Source: Unio delphinus
Taxonomy: Eukaryota > Mollusca > Bivalvia > Unionida > Unionidae
NCBI GenBank assembly: GCA_029339505.1
Contig: JAQISU010000166.1
Span: 4,951,001 to 5,015,000, forward strand
Length of the DNA stretch: 64,000 bases
Reading direction: 5' to 3'
In this document: piece by piece, positions 37,070-48,754 of the stretch
Layout of the letters: each line of letters starts with the position of its first letter
How positions within the stretch are numbered: position 1 is the first letter of the stretch
Translations under genes and position numbers: made by a program
Notes under the pieces: model-generated
The model's input: only the letters and a program-made list of their open reading frames with translations
The model's database searches: none
What the model was told of the DNA's origin: nothing

Positions 37070-37835
37070 TCTTTTGCAACATATTTCCGGTTTTGCTCCT
37101 GAATTGCAAATCTGCCAATTTCATCCAATATTACCAGTGGAGAAGATGCATAGTTTTCATCATCTCATTTCAAGTGCCTGGATTCTTCGTTGTAATTCTG
37201 CTGTCATGGTCCAGGTCTCACATGAATACAAATATATTGAGATGGCTAGTACTCTCAATAGTCTGATTTTAGTTTTGAGACAGATAGTCTTGTCTCTCCA
37301 GATGGGTCTTAGCTTTGACATAGCTGCCATTGTTTGTGCTGCTCATGACCAAATTTCTGCTCTTGATCCCTCTTCCATGATCATGGAACCAAGGTATTTG
37401 AATTGGCCCACTGTTTGAAGTTCCTGTGCTCTGACTTTAATCTTGGTTGAGATATCTTTGCCACTATTTGTCATGAGCTTTGTCTTCTCATCGCTTATCT
37501 CCATGTCAAGTCTGGAAGATGTTTCATCCAGGTTCTTCACTGAGGTGGCAAGCTATTCTTCACTGCCTGCCAACCCATCAATGTCATCCGCAAAGCGCAG
37601 GTTGGTGATGTTACGTCCTCCAATGCGGACTGTCCCACAGTGGTTTTCCAGGGCTTCACTCTAAGTAGATGTTGAAAAGTGTGGGTGAGAGGAGACGGCC
37701 TTGACGTACTCCAAATGTTGTCTTGAACCAGTCCCCCACTGAACCTTGAGCATTTACTGCACTGGTAGCCTTGGCGTATAGCTGCTTGATGGTGTTCTTA
37801 CAGGCCTAGATATACTTTTTATGGGTTTTATTTGT
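37070..37835 (-). mobile_element. LINE reverse transcriptase fragment, minus strand
   Basis: On the minus strand from about 37800: KQLYAKATSAVNAQGSVGDW, FGVRQG.LLSPTLFNIYL, then NLRFADDIDGLAG near 37590 (the FADD catalytic motif), DMEISDEKTKLM near 37500, QFKYLGSMIMEEGSRAEI near 37380, and RLLRVLAISIYLYSCETWTM near 37230. It is truncated at both ends and has frameshifts. It is a different LINE family from the CR1-like and L2 elements, RTE- or related-type by its RT pattern. Confidence 0.85.
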
Positions 37836-38414
37836 CAACTCCATGACGGATAGAGTGATTGCTCTTGACAATTAACTTAATATACTCATATGGAATGTTG
37901 CTGGTAATCAGCATAGCTGAGCAGCCCTTATAGATAACTGGGTGCTGTTTGGTAGTTTAATTGCCTGTTTTAATGTTTCATTTCAAGTCCAATTTTGACA
38001 GAGTTATTGGTCTTTTTCTAGGAATATTACATATAAAGTACAGCAGATCCTTTGCAAGCAGCATATCTCAGAACTATTCAACATATTCTGATACAATTTC
38101 ATGTGCACATTGTATCATAGTCCTAGATATGTTATTTATGTATTTTGCCATGGCAGCTCCTTTTTGGACAGTCATTGTGCTTGACATTTAACTTCATATC
38201 CTCACTCGAGTTATTTTAGAAAGAAATATTTTGTGATTGGATTACTTATGTTTGCTATTTAAAATCATTGCTATCAAAGTGTGATTGTTTTCTCTTCAGT
38301 TCTGAACACAAAAAAAATCAGTACCATCAACCAACTTTGATAAACTTTGGAATATCTTCAAAAAGATTTCAGTTAATTCAAAAGCATTTGCACAATAATA
38401 TTTTCTCACTCTTT

Positions 38415-38560
38415 CATCACATAGTAGAGCATTGGACTTGCAATTCAATGGTCATATGTTTGATGCCCACACAAGCCAGCCAGGGTTGACTGACTTGGTT
38501 TGTCATTAAGAAAGATTCCATATCATATAACCAATAAAACATTGAAAGTGCCATTAAAAA
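38415..38560 (+). repeat. tRNA-derived SINE-like sequence
   Basis: TAGAGCATTGGACTTGCAAT reads as A-box plus anticodon arm: the stem TTGGA/TTCAA closes around the loop CTTGCAA, with anticodon TGC. It is followed by a decayed B box (ATGTTTGATGCC). The acceptor stem is not recognisable, so it is not a working tRNA. Confidence 0.5.
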
Positions 38561-39868
38561 TCAGCCTCTCAACAACCCTTGTACCAATTTGTTAATAACT
38601 CAGACTGGTGACTGACATAATTATCATTTTATATATTTATATAACTACCATTTTATATAATTACCTATAACTACCAGATGCAAGATATGATCCTGTATTT
38701 CTTTTCTTTGACCAGCATGATTCATATGTCACATTTTATGATGAAGTTTGAGTTGGGTTCTTTCATACACTTTAATTTATCCGCAATAAATTTTATATAC
38801 TGGTATATGTAGTTGAATAAGACAAATATGTTAATCTTTGTATTTTTAAGACAAATTCAATGGAATTAATTTCTTGGAAATTCTCTTTGGCCAGTAGAGC
38901 ATCTGTTCCTTATTTCAGATTGCTCCATCTTCTCTTCTCTGTGTCTTTATTATGCTTCTTCCTCCATAGTTGTACCCACAAATGCAAGTGGACAGTCTTC
39001 ATTCCTCCTTTCATCCCTGTCTTTCCACTGATGCTTCAGTATATCTGTATTATCAACACTGTAGCATGTACATTCATGATACAAATTCAAGAAATTTTGT
39101 TGTGAACTTTTAATTCAACAAAAAATTAAATGAACTTGAGGATGAGCACTTTCAGTGCAACTTCTTGGCAGTTATGTCTCTTGAGTTTCTTGATTACCGG
39201 TAGTTTTAGGATAGGCATAGCTAATGTATAATTTTGTGCATACCATGGCTTTCACACTATTCGAATTTCACTAAATGGAAACCCTTCCTATATCACATCA
39301 ACATTGTCTGTAGTTTAATTTCCTTTTTATTGCATTTTGGTTGTGTGTTTTTTAATCCTCTTCACATTTTAAGTTCAGACCTTAGCATTGGTTCCTCCTA
39401 AAATTCAGATAAACTGTAGCACTAAAATTTGGAAGAGGCAAAGGTTTCCATGAGCTAACTGGATGGGATTCTGCATTTTAAAAAAAATCCTCTATCACAA
39501 GTAAAACTTGAATAACACTTACCGAGTATATTATTCATTCTTTGTTGGAGACATCTTACAACCATAAAGTGGATACCATGCATGATCATGCTTTCAGCAC
39601 ACCTTATTAGTCATGGATGTTCTTTAAATCCTTTTCATATTGGTAATTAGTGCTAATTTAAAAAAAAAGTAAAACCAGCTGATTAAATAATACATTTTTT
39701 CCATGTTGTTTAATAATTTATTTCTGATAATCCCATCATTTATTTTCTTTCCAAGTGCCATAGGTACATATCAAGAAAGTTTTCATATTTAACACAAGAT
39801 TGATTATGTGTACAAAATAAGCAACAAAACAAACAATTTGTAAAAAAGATAATGTTTTTATTTTTCAG

Positions 39869-39972
39869 GAGCCAACATGTATAGCCGTTTCTGTGATTTT
39901 ATCAACCTGTATATAACACAGCATCTCATTAACTCATTTTTGACAGATGTCTTTATTATCATGTGGGATACA
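39869..39972 (+). CDS. EOGT: EOGT coding exon 7
   Basis: 104-nt exon. Acceptor TTATTTTTCAG, donor ACA/GTAAGT; it completes the Gly codon and ends in phase 0. It encodes [33 protein letters not shown], a highly conserved EOGT block (FCDFxNLYxTQH). Human EOGT has His-His before the Phe as I recall; here it is Ser-Arg. Confidence 0.94.
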
Positions 39973-40259
39973 GTAAGTCATTATTTGTCCTCAAATATAG
40001 GTTATGGGGAATGTTGCATTTTCCAGCATTTACTTTTTGGTAGATTTCTATGTATTTATTTTCCAGTTTTACGATTTAAGTGGGACAAACTTGTCATCTT
40101 TCTAAATTCTCATTGGTTATAGTAGTTTCATGTGGGTTAGTCTTCCACCAGTTTGCTTACATTTAGCAGATAGTTGAATAATCACCAGTCTGTCCCATTC
40201 ATATTATCACATTTAGCTGGACTATACAGCAGCTGTGTTGAAAAAAGACTAACATGTAA

Positions 40260-41450
40260 TAACTAAATAAACTTGAACCTATGAGCAACAAATGCTAGTT
40301 TCTATTTCACATAAACCTTTGGAACAATCTAAACCAAACTTGACAGGAAGAATTCATGCATCAAGGCCTTATGTTGCACAAAAGAGGCCCATCTGCCAAA
40401 AACTATGGCCACTTTTATTTTAAAATATTTTTTGACAACTGTTCAACAGATTTTGACCAAATTTGACAATGCATTCCATTATAAAATTTTAAAAAAGATT
40501 CAATTTTGTTCAGATATTATCAATCCACCAAAAACTGTAGGCATCAATACTATAAGCAGAGAAATATTTAAAATTCTTCTCAGAACTGTTGAACAACACT
40601 TTCAGCTAATTTTATATACAGTATCTTGCAATTTAAAGGCTTTCTATTTTTTTGTAAATGATGCCAATCTGCTATCACATATGACACCAATATTAAACAT
40701 ATAAAAGCTTTAAAATAACTTCTCAAACATTGTTGAACTTAATTTGACAAATCTTAATAGAAAGTACCCAGGCTTTAATGGTCTTTTTTCTTTTACAAAT
40801 GATACTGATTTGCTGTAAAATAGATCTTCAATTACTAAAGTGGCAAAATAAATAAATGACTTTCTTAGCACCTGCAACAGAATATGACTGAAATGGACAT
40901 GAAGCATCCTGACATAAAACACCTTTAGACTTTAATAGATATTGCCAATTAATCATTAAATATTGCCACTGACTTTTTCTCTAACAAAAATTCTTAAAAG
41001 AATTTTCAAAAATTTATTCAAAAAGAAGACATCCTTGAATGAAGGCATTTCAGTTTTCATATACATTATGAAGATTCCCAATCAGATACATGTATGGCCA
41101 CCATTACTAAATACAATGTATAGAGAAACATTCAAATTACATTTTCCTCAATAACCACTCAACACAATTGGAACAAAATTGACAAAAAGCATATTTACAT
41201 AAAGGACAATACAATTTTTATTAATGATGTTGATCTATCTTCATATATAGCTACTGTTATAAAGAAACAAAAATATTTAGCGATTTCATCGCAAATACTG
41301 GCTAACAAAATTTGACCAACTTCAACAAATTAGTCCTGTATAAAAGGCATTTAAATATTGAACAATTGATGTTGATGTGCCATCAGATATAGATGAAGAT
41401 AAAAAAAATTTAAAACCTTCAAATATTCAATTTAATAACACATGTTATCT
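40260..41450. repeat. Degenerate repeat field in intron 7
   Basis: Variants of ACTGTTCAACAGATTTTGAC, CCAAATTTGACAA and TTTTATTAATGATGTTGATC or CTTTTACAAATGATACTGAT recur every 120-140 bp (near 40440, 40585, 40730, 41150 and 41310). It looks like an old tandemly expanded intronic repeat family. No gene. Confidence 0.6.
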
Positions 41451-41850
41451 GCAGCATTGGCAGAAATTTCTGTAGAAAGCCTCCCACTGGTCCAGAGTTT
41501 TTTGGCCAACTGCTCCTGCATGATTATAGCATGTGTTAGAGAGATGTTTAATCTCAGACCCATTCAGGTCTTATATTCTTACATGACAGTAGTGTCAAAT
41601 ATCGGTACATTAGAATATTGTAAATATGTCAGTGCTAGATTTTTTTGCATTAGCTTATAATTCAGCCTGAGTAAAGAAAATAGGAAGCAATATTACATTT
41701 TAATAAATTTTGCCTTGCTTGACATCATTGTTTACATGCTTACTTCCCCATTATGTAGGGTTAAGAGAAAATATTTGTTGTAATATAATAGTTGTGTCTT
41801 TATTTAAAAAATGCTTTGTTGTTAGTGAATTTTCCATTCATTCTTTCCAG

Positions 41851-41943
41851 AGCACTCTGGTGCTGAAAGACCTCTATCAGAGTACATGGCCTGCCTTCAC
41901 AGTTCGTTTTGCTTATCCACTGAGATACTATGATGCAAAGAGG
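41851..41943 (+). CDS. EOGT: EOGT coding exon 8 (last one in the window)
   Basis: 93-nt exon in phase 0, acceptor CATTCTTTCCAG, donor AGG/GTAAAA. It encodes STLVLKDLYQSTWPAFTVRF, then YYDAKR, aligning with the EOGT block DLFSDTWNAFT...YDSKR. Human EOGT has a DYD sequence directly after the AFT that has been called important for activity; here that place reads VRF, a change worth checking. The following exons (rest of the GT61 domain and ER-retention tail) are not found up to 64000. Confidence 0.88.
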
Positions 41944-43740
41944 GTAAAAATAATGCCAAAATATATACTAACATAAATCATCATATCCATGAAAATTTAA
42001 GTGCTGCAGATCTTTAGTTTTTATGCAAGCATTTGGTTGAATGAGTTTGATAGTATGACACTGAGACAGAATGAATCATTGACTAGTACAAGTACAGTGT
42101 ATAGTGAAACCTCACTATAGCATGATGATCTGAAACCACTAAATTCCTTATTGCTATATGTTGTATCATGAAATATCAAACCAACTCATTATACTAAAGA
42201 AAATATTGTAAGTGTATCATCTTAGCTATTCAAGACAGGGGAGAGGGTGCACAAAACTACTGACTTCACTGACATAATTACTGACTTGATGCATATTAAT
42301 CAAGAAATACTTTTGTGTGTGTGGGATTAATTTGGAACTCCTGTCTGCATTGATGCCTATATAAGGGTGTAAGTATCTTGTGGCAATGTACTTATTTCAG
42401 CAGGTGTGCATGATGGTTAATTGAGCAGGCATTGGTGTCTATTGGGTTTTCCCTTAAATGGGTAGGTATGGTAATTGATTTATAAATTCAGGTGAGAAAC
42501 ATTTTTAGACCATGTCAATGGTGCTTGGATGTGTATGTCAGATTGTTTACCCATGGATTTTGCAATGATTGTACAAAGGATGTATTGAAGACAAATGCAA
42601 AGAAGATTTGTTGGCTTGATTGCTGATGGTTCAATAATTAGATTAACAATTATTAGCTTCTAACAAAGAAGGAAGAAGACTTGATATTTTGTTTCTTGAA
42701 GAATACAGTTTATCTGACCAATTTATCAATTAAGTTCTTTTCTTTTTTACACTAAAGCTTTGCATTACCTCAGACAATTGGTGAAATTACTGTAAAATTT
42801 CAGGGGCCATGCTGTAACCGAATTCATACAATAATGTAGTGTTTTATGCAGGGTTCACTGTATTCCAGTAGCAGCAGCAGGGGCAAATCAGACAACTTTT
42901 TAGAGGAGTCAATTTTGCAAACCAAGGCTTCCTCGAAATCATAAAAAAAGCATCAATTTGGCAAACTAAGACTTCCTTGTAAATGTTTTATAGATGCTCG
43001 TTTGGCAAAAAAAAAGACACCACAATTGTTGTCCCTTCCCCCCCTACTGCTGCTATGGTTTTAACAATTTTTTTTAACGATAGTACTTTGAACCTGTTGT
43101 AGAAATGCTAGCATTTCCAAATCAAACAATAGCAAGTGTTTTTTTAAAATAATTTTCGTGTTTGTTTTAAATAACTCTGTTACTGTCCGAACCCTTGCGC
43201 CTGTTCTAAGGCAAATCAATAGCCTTAATAATGTCCTAGTAACGTTAGCTACGGCATGCCTTTTATCGATTTGCACTCCCACAGACATTAATACTATATC
43301 TGTTAGTCAGCGGGGATCAAAATAAATGCAATCTTACACCATTCAAATAGACTTATATATCCTAGTCATTTTGTAGTTTCCAGATCTCGTCTACACTATT
43401 TAATTATTGCTTGTAACAAACTAATGTTGACCTGTGATATAAACGTTATGACCACAGTTAATGGATTATGACTGTCTGTCTGTTTGTCTCCTTCCGTCAG
43501 ACTGTGTCTCTATTCACTATAATAATTGTCCATTTAGAACAAATAGAGCTTAGGAAAGGAAGACAGTTTAACCATATTTTACTGTTTAAACTGTCATGAT
43601 TCTCAATGGAGATATATCTGTAATAAAACAAATCAACAGTTGTATATACAACAGTTACAAACAGTTGTATTCTTTTTTTTTCAAGTATTTGGTTTGATAG
43701 AGATATATTATATTCAAAAACATTTACTTGTAGATATTGA

Positions 43741-43810
43741 ATTTAGTGTATTCGTAACGCATTGTGGTCTCGCCCAGAGACCCATCGTTCGATTCCCGTA
43801 ACTGGCAATT
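43741..43810 (+). repeat. tRNA-like sequence left of copy B
   Basis: GTAACGCATTGTGGTCTCGC then CCAGAGACC forms a 5-bp anticodon-type stem (GGTCT/AGACC), and the B-box-like GTTCGATTCCC follows. The position before the anticodon is not T and the acceptor stem is missing, so it is probably a SINE head or tRNA fossil. Confidence 0.45.
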
Positions 43811-43907
43811 TGTCGACGGTACCGATTTGGATGTTTTTTCTATATGATTGGGGGCGCCAGCCCAAAGGTAACTCGTGTAAACCTCCCGTCACGTCAAATA
43901 CGTGACT

Positions 43908-43970
43908 GTGTTATTTTTATACACCCTCGGGAAATTAATTCTTGGGGGGAGGTGTACAAAAAATACATAG
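43908..43970. repeat. Imperfect inverted repeat
   Basis: TATTTTTATACACCCTC near 43913 and GGAGGTGTACAAAAAATA near 43949 are near reverse complements around an AT-rich loop. It could be the edge of a small inverted-repeat element. No function is assigned. Confidence 0.55.
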
Positions 43971-44104
43971 TCTTCAGAATATTCTAACATTACATTTCGC
44001 TTAGAAAATTCACCTGGAGATATGTCTATGGGCGCCCCAAAATATATAATAGCATGGATGCTAAAGCTCTATGTCACACACTAGGGTAACTCGCACAGGA
44101 TAAT

Positions 44105-44320
44105 TCAGAACACTCAAATTGAGTTGTATTATATATGTAAATGTGTTGTCCATTATTATACAATTGCCATAACACTCGAATGGAATTGTTTTGTATATAT
44201 GTAAAATGTGTTGTCCATTATTATACAATTGCCATAACACTCGAATGGAATTGTATTGTATATATGTAAATGTGCTGTCTATTTATTATACAATTGCCAT
44301 AACACTCGAATGGAATTGTG
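44105..44320. repeat. 65-bp tandem repeat upstream of copy B
   Basis: Three close copies and one diverged copy of a 65-bp unit containing TACAATTGCCATAACACTCG and AATGGAATTG (CACTCGAATGG at 44173, 44238 and 44303; CACTCAAATTG at 44111). It ends about 125 bp before the first ORF of copy B. It may mark the terminal region of the element or be a local expansion. Confidence 0.9.
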
Positions 44321-44445
44321 AACCCTATGAAAAGACACAAAGGCTACCCAGTGTGAATGATAATTGCTCATCATGGCTATTATATATTTTTGATAAATAT
44401 ATCAATATCAATTTTTCATATTAGAGATATATATTATTATAAAAT

Positions 44446-44823
44446 ATGAATTCTGAAAATATCGATGAGATCATATCTGAGATTTCAAATTTGAAAAATC
44501 AAGGAATTCAGTTATCAGATCAATTAAATTGTGATCAGATTCTTTCTGGTTTTCAAGATATTGAATACAGTGCTATGAATAATAAATACGTATTACCAAA
44601 AGGGTACGCTTTTATAAAGAAAATCCAGAATGCTATTCTCGACTTCCTTCCATTCTGTAACGACGTCAGTAAGTTTGTCCCGTTATTCACTGTTGTCGAA
44701 AAAATCAGAAAAGAATTGGGGCAGCAATATGAAATCAAATGCACGATTCATTTGAGGGTTAAAACAATAAGAGATATTATCCGCCAAACTGAAAACCCCA
44801 CTCTGGTAACCCCAACAGAATAA
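44446..44823 (+). CDS. Copy B ORF 1, unknown protein (125 aa)
   Basis: Intact frame starting MNSENIDEIISEISNLKNQG and ending in TAA at 44821-44823. It is a charged, helix-rich protein with a short conserved-looking core (residues about 40-75, LPKGYAFIKKIQNAILDFLP). No signal peptide, membrane segment or known motif is visible. It is the first gene after the 65-bp repeats and one of two uninterrupted frames in the element. I do not recognise it. By position it could be an early or accessory gene. Confidence 0.6.
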   Translation: MNSENIDEIISEISNLKNQGIQLSDQLNCDQILSGFQDIEYSAMNNKYVLPKGYAFIKKIQNAILDFLPFCNDVSKFVPLFTVVEKIRKELGQQYEIKCTIHLRVKTIRDIIRQTENPTLVTPTE

Positions 44824-45039
44824 GTTCTATACAATACAATGGACAGGTAGAACTCTTACTCACCTAACAGGTATATGTGTGCTCTTCACCGTGAATGAAG
44901 TTGTAGATTTTTTTTTGTATTTTTGGTCATTTTTGTTGCATTTTTCATTGATTTTTTGGTCATTTTTCACTGCATTTAACAAGACAATATGTCGTTCTAT
45001 CATACATTTAACAAGACAATCTGTCATTCTATATAATGG

Positions 45040-46136
45040 TAAACGAAGCACTAACGACTAGATTAGCATGTGAAAGATTAGCCTCAATTAAGAAATTCAT
45101 ACCAATCCGTGATTCTGTTAGAGAAAAACTACAAGCTAGACAGAGTTTACAGACTGATTTTTACTGCAGGGACTGAAAATCTGTTTAAACCAATAACCAC
45201 GGCAACCAAAGGGGTAATATCAGCCACTGAGCGAGCAATATACAGAGAAACTCCCAAGGAAGGAGAAAGGAAAGAAGCTCCTCTTCTTCCTGTACTTGAA
45301 AAAATAGCAAAGAGATCCAAACAAACAAAAAAAAATCTTTAAAAACACTTCCTGGTGATATAATAACCACTGTAAGACAGCAAGAACAACAAGAACGAGA
45401 ACAACAAGAACGACAACTTCAAGAAGAAGCTGAACAACAAGGTGATGTTGATATTAGCCCTCCATCACCTGAACCACTTGAACAACAAGATGCTACTGCA
45501 AAAGAATGAGGAGACTATCCACCTGAAAGGATATTTATGGACGATGGAATAAATAGAATTAGAGGAATCAAAACAGACAATAAGTTAGTTAAATTTACTA
45601 AAGAAAACTTTAAAAAAATATAAGAGATAACTATTTAAAAGACGAAAAGTCTAGAGATTTTATAAAAGACAAAGACACCTGGGCAAAAAAAGTATTTTTA
45701 GCAAACCGCGGTAAAACTAAAATAACAAGAAAAAGTTCAGATTTTAATCATTTTATGGCTATGATAAAAGGTGTCACTCAACCACCACCAGTATATACAG
45801 CAGACCCAATCCCAGGTGCAATACAAATAATGGCAGAAGCCGATTCTGAAAAAGGTGCAACTGATATCACTAAAAAAATCAAGTGGAAAGGGATTTTCTC
45901 AGAGTGGAATTTCAGGTAGTGGTCTTGTTCGTTGTCCTGGTAATATTCTCAGCGATATAGCATGATTAGAGGCTAAGTTCATAGGAGGGAAACGAGCTGG
46001 AAATAACTCATCGGAAATAATTAACAAAGCAGCTGATATCTGCATGCGGTTATTTCAAGACGGCATCATGAATATCAAAACATATCGAGATTTCATTGAT
46101 GAGTTAGCTGAGCATCATGGTTATCATAGTGATTAA
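45040..46136 (+). pseudogene. Copy B: core-type protein gene, multiply frameshifted
   Basis: One gene read in at least four shifted pieces. It starts MVNEALTTRLACERLASIKK at 45040. A shift near 45165 leads to LFKPITTATKGVISATERAI, another near 45340 to LKTLPGDIITTVRQQEQQER and a Gln/Glu-rich stretch, then FTKENFKK.., and KDTWAKKVFLANRGKTKITR near 45680. The end (about 45900-46136) contains GNILSDIA, AKFIGGKRAGNNSSEIINKA and a helical tail ending HHGYHSD. The N-terminal and AGNNS..I tail patterns resemble proteins I associate with Polinton elements, but no biochemical role is known to me. At least four indels and several stops make it non-functional. Confidence 0.65.
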
Positions 46137-46168
46137 TCACCGCATTAGACAAATAGTAATTCAGTAAG

Positions 46169-46627
46169 ATGATTATACACTATAACCACAATAAACCAAC
46201 CAGCATCTATGTAGTAAATTCACGATTGCCTGATTATAGAGCATATTATGGTGATGGTCTCGGCAATACCATTGCAGGGTTATTTGCAAGAATGGCTCCA
46301 AAAATAGCACCAATCGCAAAACAATTATCAATGAAAGCTATTGATGTTATTCGTGATAAGGGTATTAGTGCTGTTGGAGATGTTGCCTCGAAAGCATTTT
46401 CCACTGCAAGGGATAAACTAATGTCGCTAGTTCAACAAAGAAAGAAACCACAAATGACTTCGTCATCAGTGAAGTCATTGCTGCCATCTACGGAAGTGAT
46501 GCCTGCAAGTGTTAGTAAAATAATAAATAACAAAGTAGATCAAAAATTATCATCATTGGTGACTTCAAGTGACCAAGATAATATTACCGCAAATATGATG
46601 GCGGGAAGTGGCTTAAAACCACGATGA
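46169..46627 (+). CDS. Copy B: pVI-like small virion protein (152 aa)
   Basis: Intact frame. Residues 25-70 read YRAYYGDGLGNTIAGLFARM followed by APKIAPIAKQL, an amphipathic Gly/Ala-rich helix pattern as in adenovirus pVI-like and Polinton minor capsid proteins, which help the particle act on membranes. The C-terminal 80 residues are Ser/Lys-rich with a KKPQMTSSSVKSLLPS tract and end GSGLKPR. It lies 68 bp before the capsid gene, the usual neighbourhood for such a protein. The functional call is by pattern and position only. Confidence 0.62.
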   Translation: MIIHYNHNKPTSIYVVNSRLPDYRAYYGDGLGNTIAGLFARMAPKIAPIAKQLSMKAIDVIRDKGISAVGDVASKAFSTARDKLMSLVQQRKKPQMTSSSVKSLLPSTEVMPASVSKIINNKVDQKLSSLVTSSDQDNITANMMAGSGLKPR

Positions 46628-46694
46628 AATCCACAATTTAGATCAAGGAATATATAATAAAATGTTCAAATAGACACTTGATCCAGCGTTTGAT

Positions 46695-48641
46695 ATGGAA
46701 GCCCCAGTTCGTAAAGATGATTCTGTATGTGATTATCAATTTTATTCTTATCATGTAGTACAACCTGATCTTCGATCAAGAATCGAACTTCAAGTTCATG
46801 ATACCAGTAAATACTTTCTACCCGCTGAAGCATTTATTGAAGTGGAAGGAGAACTTGTAACAAATGTTGCAGCTAATACGCCATATGCAGATGACCAAAA
46901 TGTACGAGTTGGTTTTGTTAATAATGGTATCATGGCGCTATTTGAAAGTGCAAGATATATGATTGATGGAAGAGAAATTGAATCTATTGAACATGAGGTT
47001 GATATTGCAACAACAATAATAGGGTTAGCAAGATATTCCGACAATTATACAACATCGGCGGGTCCATCTATGATGTTTTCTAAGGATATTACCGATAACG
47101 CTGAACACATTCAGTATATTAAATTATGGACACCAAGAGCTACAGCATCTGATGTACAACACGATTCTCCTGAACACGAGGCAAGACCAGCTGATGTCTT
47201 TGATGTTATAAAAAGTACTAATCTTAATTAAAATCTAGGATTTGCAACACGTGTATCAATGTTGAAAAGACCACATCGACAATTTTCATGCGCGATTCCG
47301 CTGCATCATATTTTCGGATTCTGTAGAAATGTTAGAAAAGTTATTTATTGAGCGAAACATACAGTAGTACTCGTGTGAAAGGGTACTGATGATAATGCAA
47401 TCTGGTGTGGTGCTGGTGTTCCTGAGGGTAAAGTTATTTTAACAAAACTATCATTGTGGATGCCAGTAATGACTCCATCAATCACAACAGAAGAGTGGCT
47501 ACTATCATTTATGGATCATGGAGGAAACTCATTGTTAAATTGGTTATCAGTGACCACAGATACTATGGATTCTAATATTAATGGTACATTTACATGGCAC
47601 TTGGCATCAAAACAAGGTGTTTCAGCTCCACTTCATATATTTGTTGTGCTACAGAAAAGAAAGCGATTTAACTCTCAAGAATGCAGACATATGATATTTT
47701 ATAAGGGCACACCGTCAAAAGAGTGCACGACAAAAGAGTGCCGACATAAGAGCACCGACATAAGAGCACTCTAATTTGCCAACAAAAGAGCGCCGACATA
47801 AGAGCGCAAACTAAAGATCGGGAAAAAATATTTTAAAAAATAGAAACAAGAAAATTAACTCAGATCAGACAGCATCGTTTGATGGTAACTCTTTTATTGC
47901 TTCATTAAAAACAAGTATTGGCGAAACAAATTTATTCAAAACGCAATCTAATAATACATAAAAAGATTCTACATGTTAGGCCTAAAGTTAGAATATAAAC
48001 TGAAATGAATTGTCTCAAAATGAGTGGCAGTTCAGTCTATAAAAGGTTTCTTAATAGTTGCATTTATATTTTTAAGTTGTGGGAATTAAAGTTCCTTTCT
48101 AACCCTGCCATATTCGTTTATCGTACCTTAAGTATTTGTTTAAGTGCGCCCAATTGTTTGCGCTCTTTTGTCAGTGCTCTTTTGCCGGCGCTCATATGTT
48201 GGCGCTCTTTTGTCGGCGCTCTTTTGTCATGCGCTCTTTTGATGGGTCACCTTTGATAAGATAGGTGTTAATGAAGTCTCACTCAGAATAAAAGGACAAC
48301 AGGAACCATCCGAGGATATATTACTTGATTATAATACCAACCAAATAGCACGTGTGTATCATCATCTGTTATCATATATGGGACGTGATCAAAATGTTGA
48401 TACTGGTCTGCAAATATCACAGTTGGATTTTAAAAGTTTATATCCCATCTATTACTTTTCGCTGGAACATCTTGATTTAACAAGACAATCTGTCGTTGAT
48501 ATACATTTTAGAGCTCGTGTAACCGATCCTCCTGCTGGTGGTTATAGAGCGGCTGCTGTCATTTTCAGTGACAAATCAATGCTACTTGAAGGTGTTGGTG
48601 GACGAATGAGAGTAATCGATGCGCCAGTAGAAAATATGTAA
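46695..48641 (+). pseudogene. Copy B: major capsid protein, three stops and a MITE insertion
   Basis: The gene runs in a single frame from ATG 46695 to TAA 48639-48641, coding about 463 residues once the insert is ignored. Residues 74-95 (FVNNGIMALFESARYMIDGR) carry the block typical of Polinton double-jelly-roll capsid proteins, which would build the icosahedral shell as trimers. The C-terminal part has KLSLWMPVMTP, LQISQLDF and YFSLEHLDLTRQSVVDIHFR, shared with copy A. Breaks: TAA at 47229, TGA at 47349, TGA at 47376 and a 547-bp insert at 47706-48252. Only the 178-codon N-terminal piece is open from the start codon. In copy A the codon aligned with the TGA at 47376 is sense, so that stop is private decay. 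Confidence 0.85.
47706..48252. mobile_element. MITE with multiple subterminal repeats, 8-bp target duplication
   Basis: The termini carry several copies of a 15-17 bp motif: left AAAAGAGTGC.CGACATAAGAGC-like, right GCGCTCTTTTGTCGGCGCTC in reverse orientation (48130-48240). The flanks TTTATAAG (47698-47705) and TTGATAAG (48253-48260) differ at one base and fit an 8-bp target duplication, as made by hAT transposases. Insert plus duplication is 555 bp, and the capsid frame is kept across it. No transposase is encoded. Confidence 0.8.
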
Positions 48642-48754
48642 TATTTTCAAAAACATGTAACAATTAGATCAATCTGTTATTTAAACTACTAGTAGTTTTA
48701 ATAATGTCATATAGTCATATTAGCGTTACCCTGACCAATGGTCAACTCAAGTAA

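Noticed and set aside
43061..43288. 75-codon minus-strand frame with a normal-looking composition
   Set aside because: No similarity recognised, no neighbouring gene context, and length is within chance expectation.
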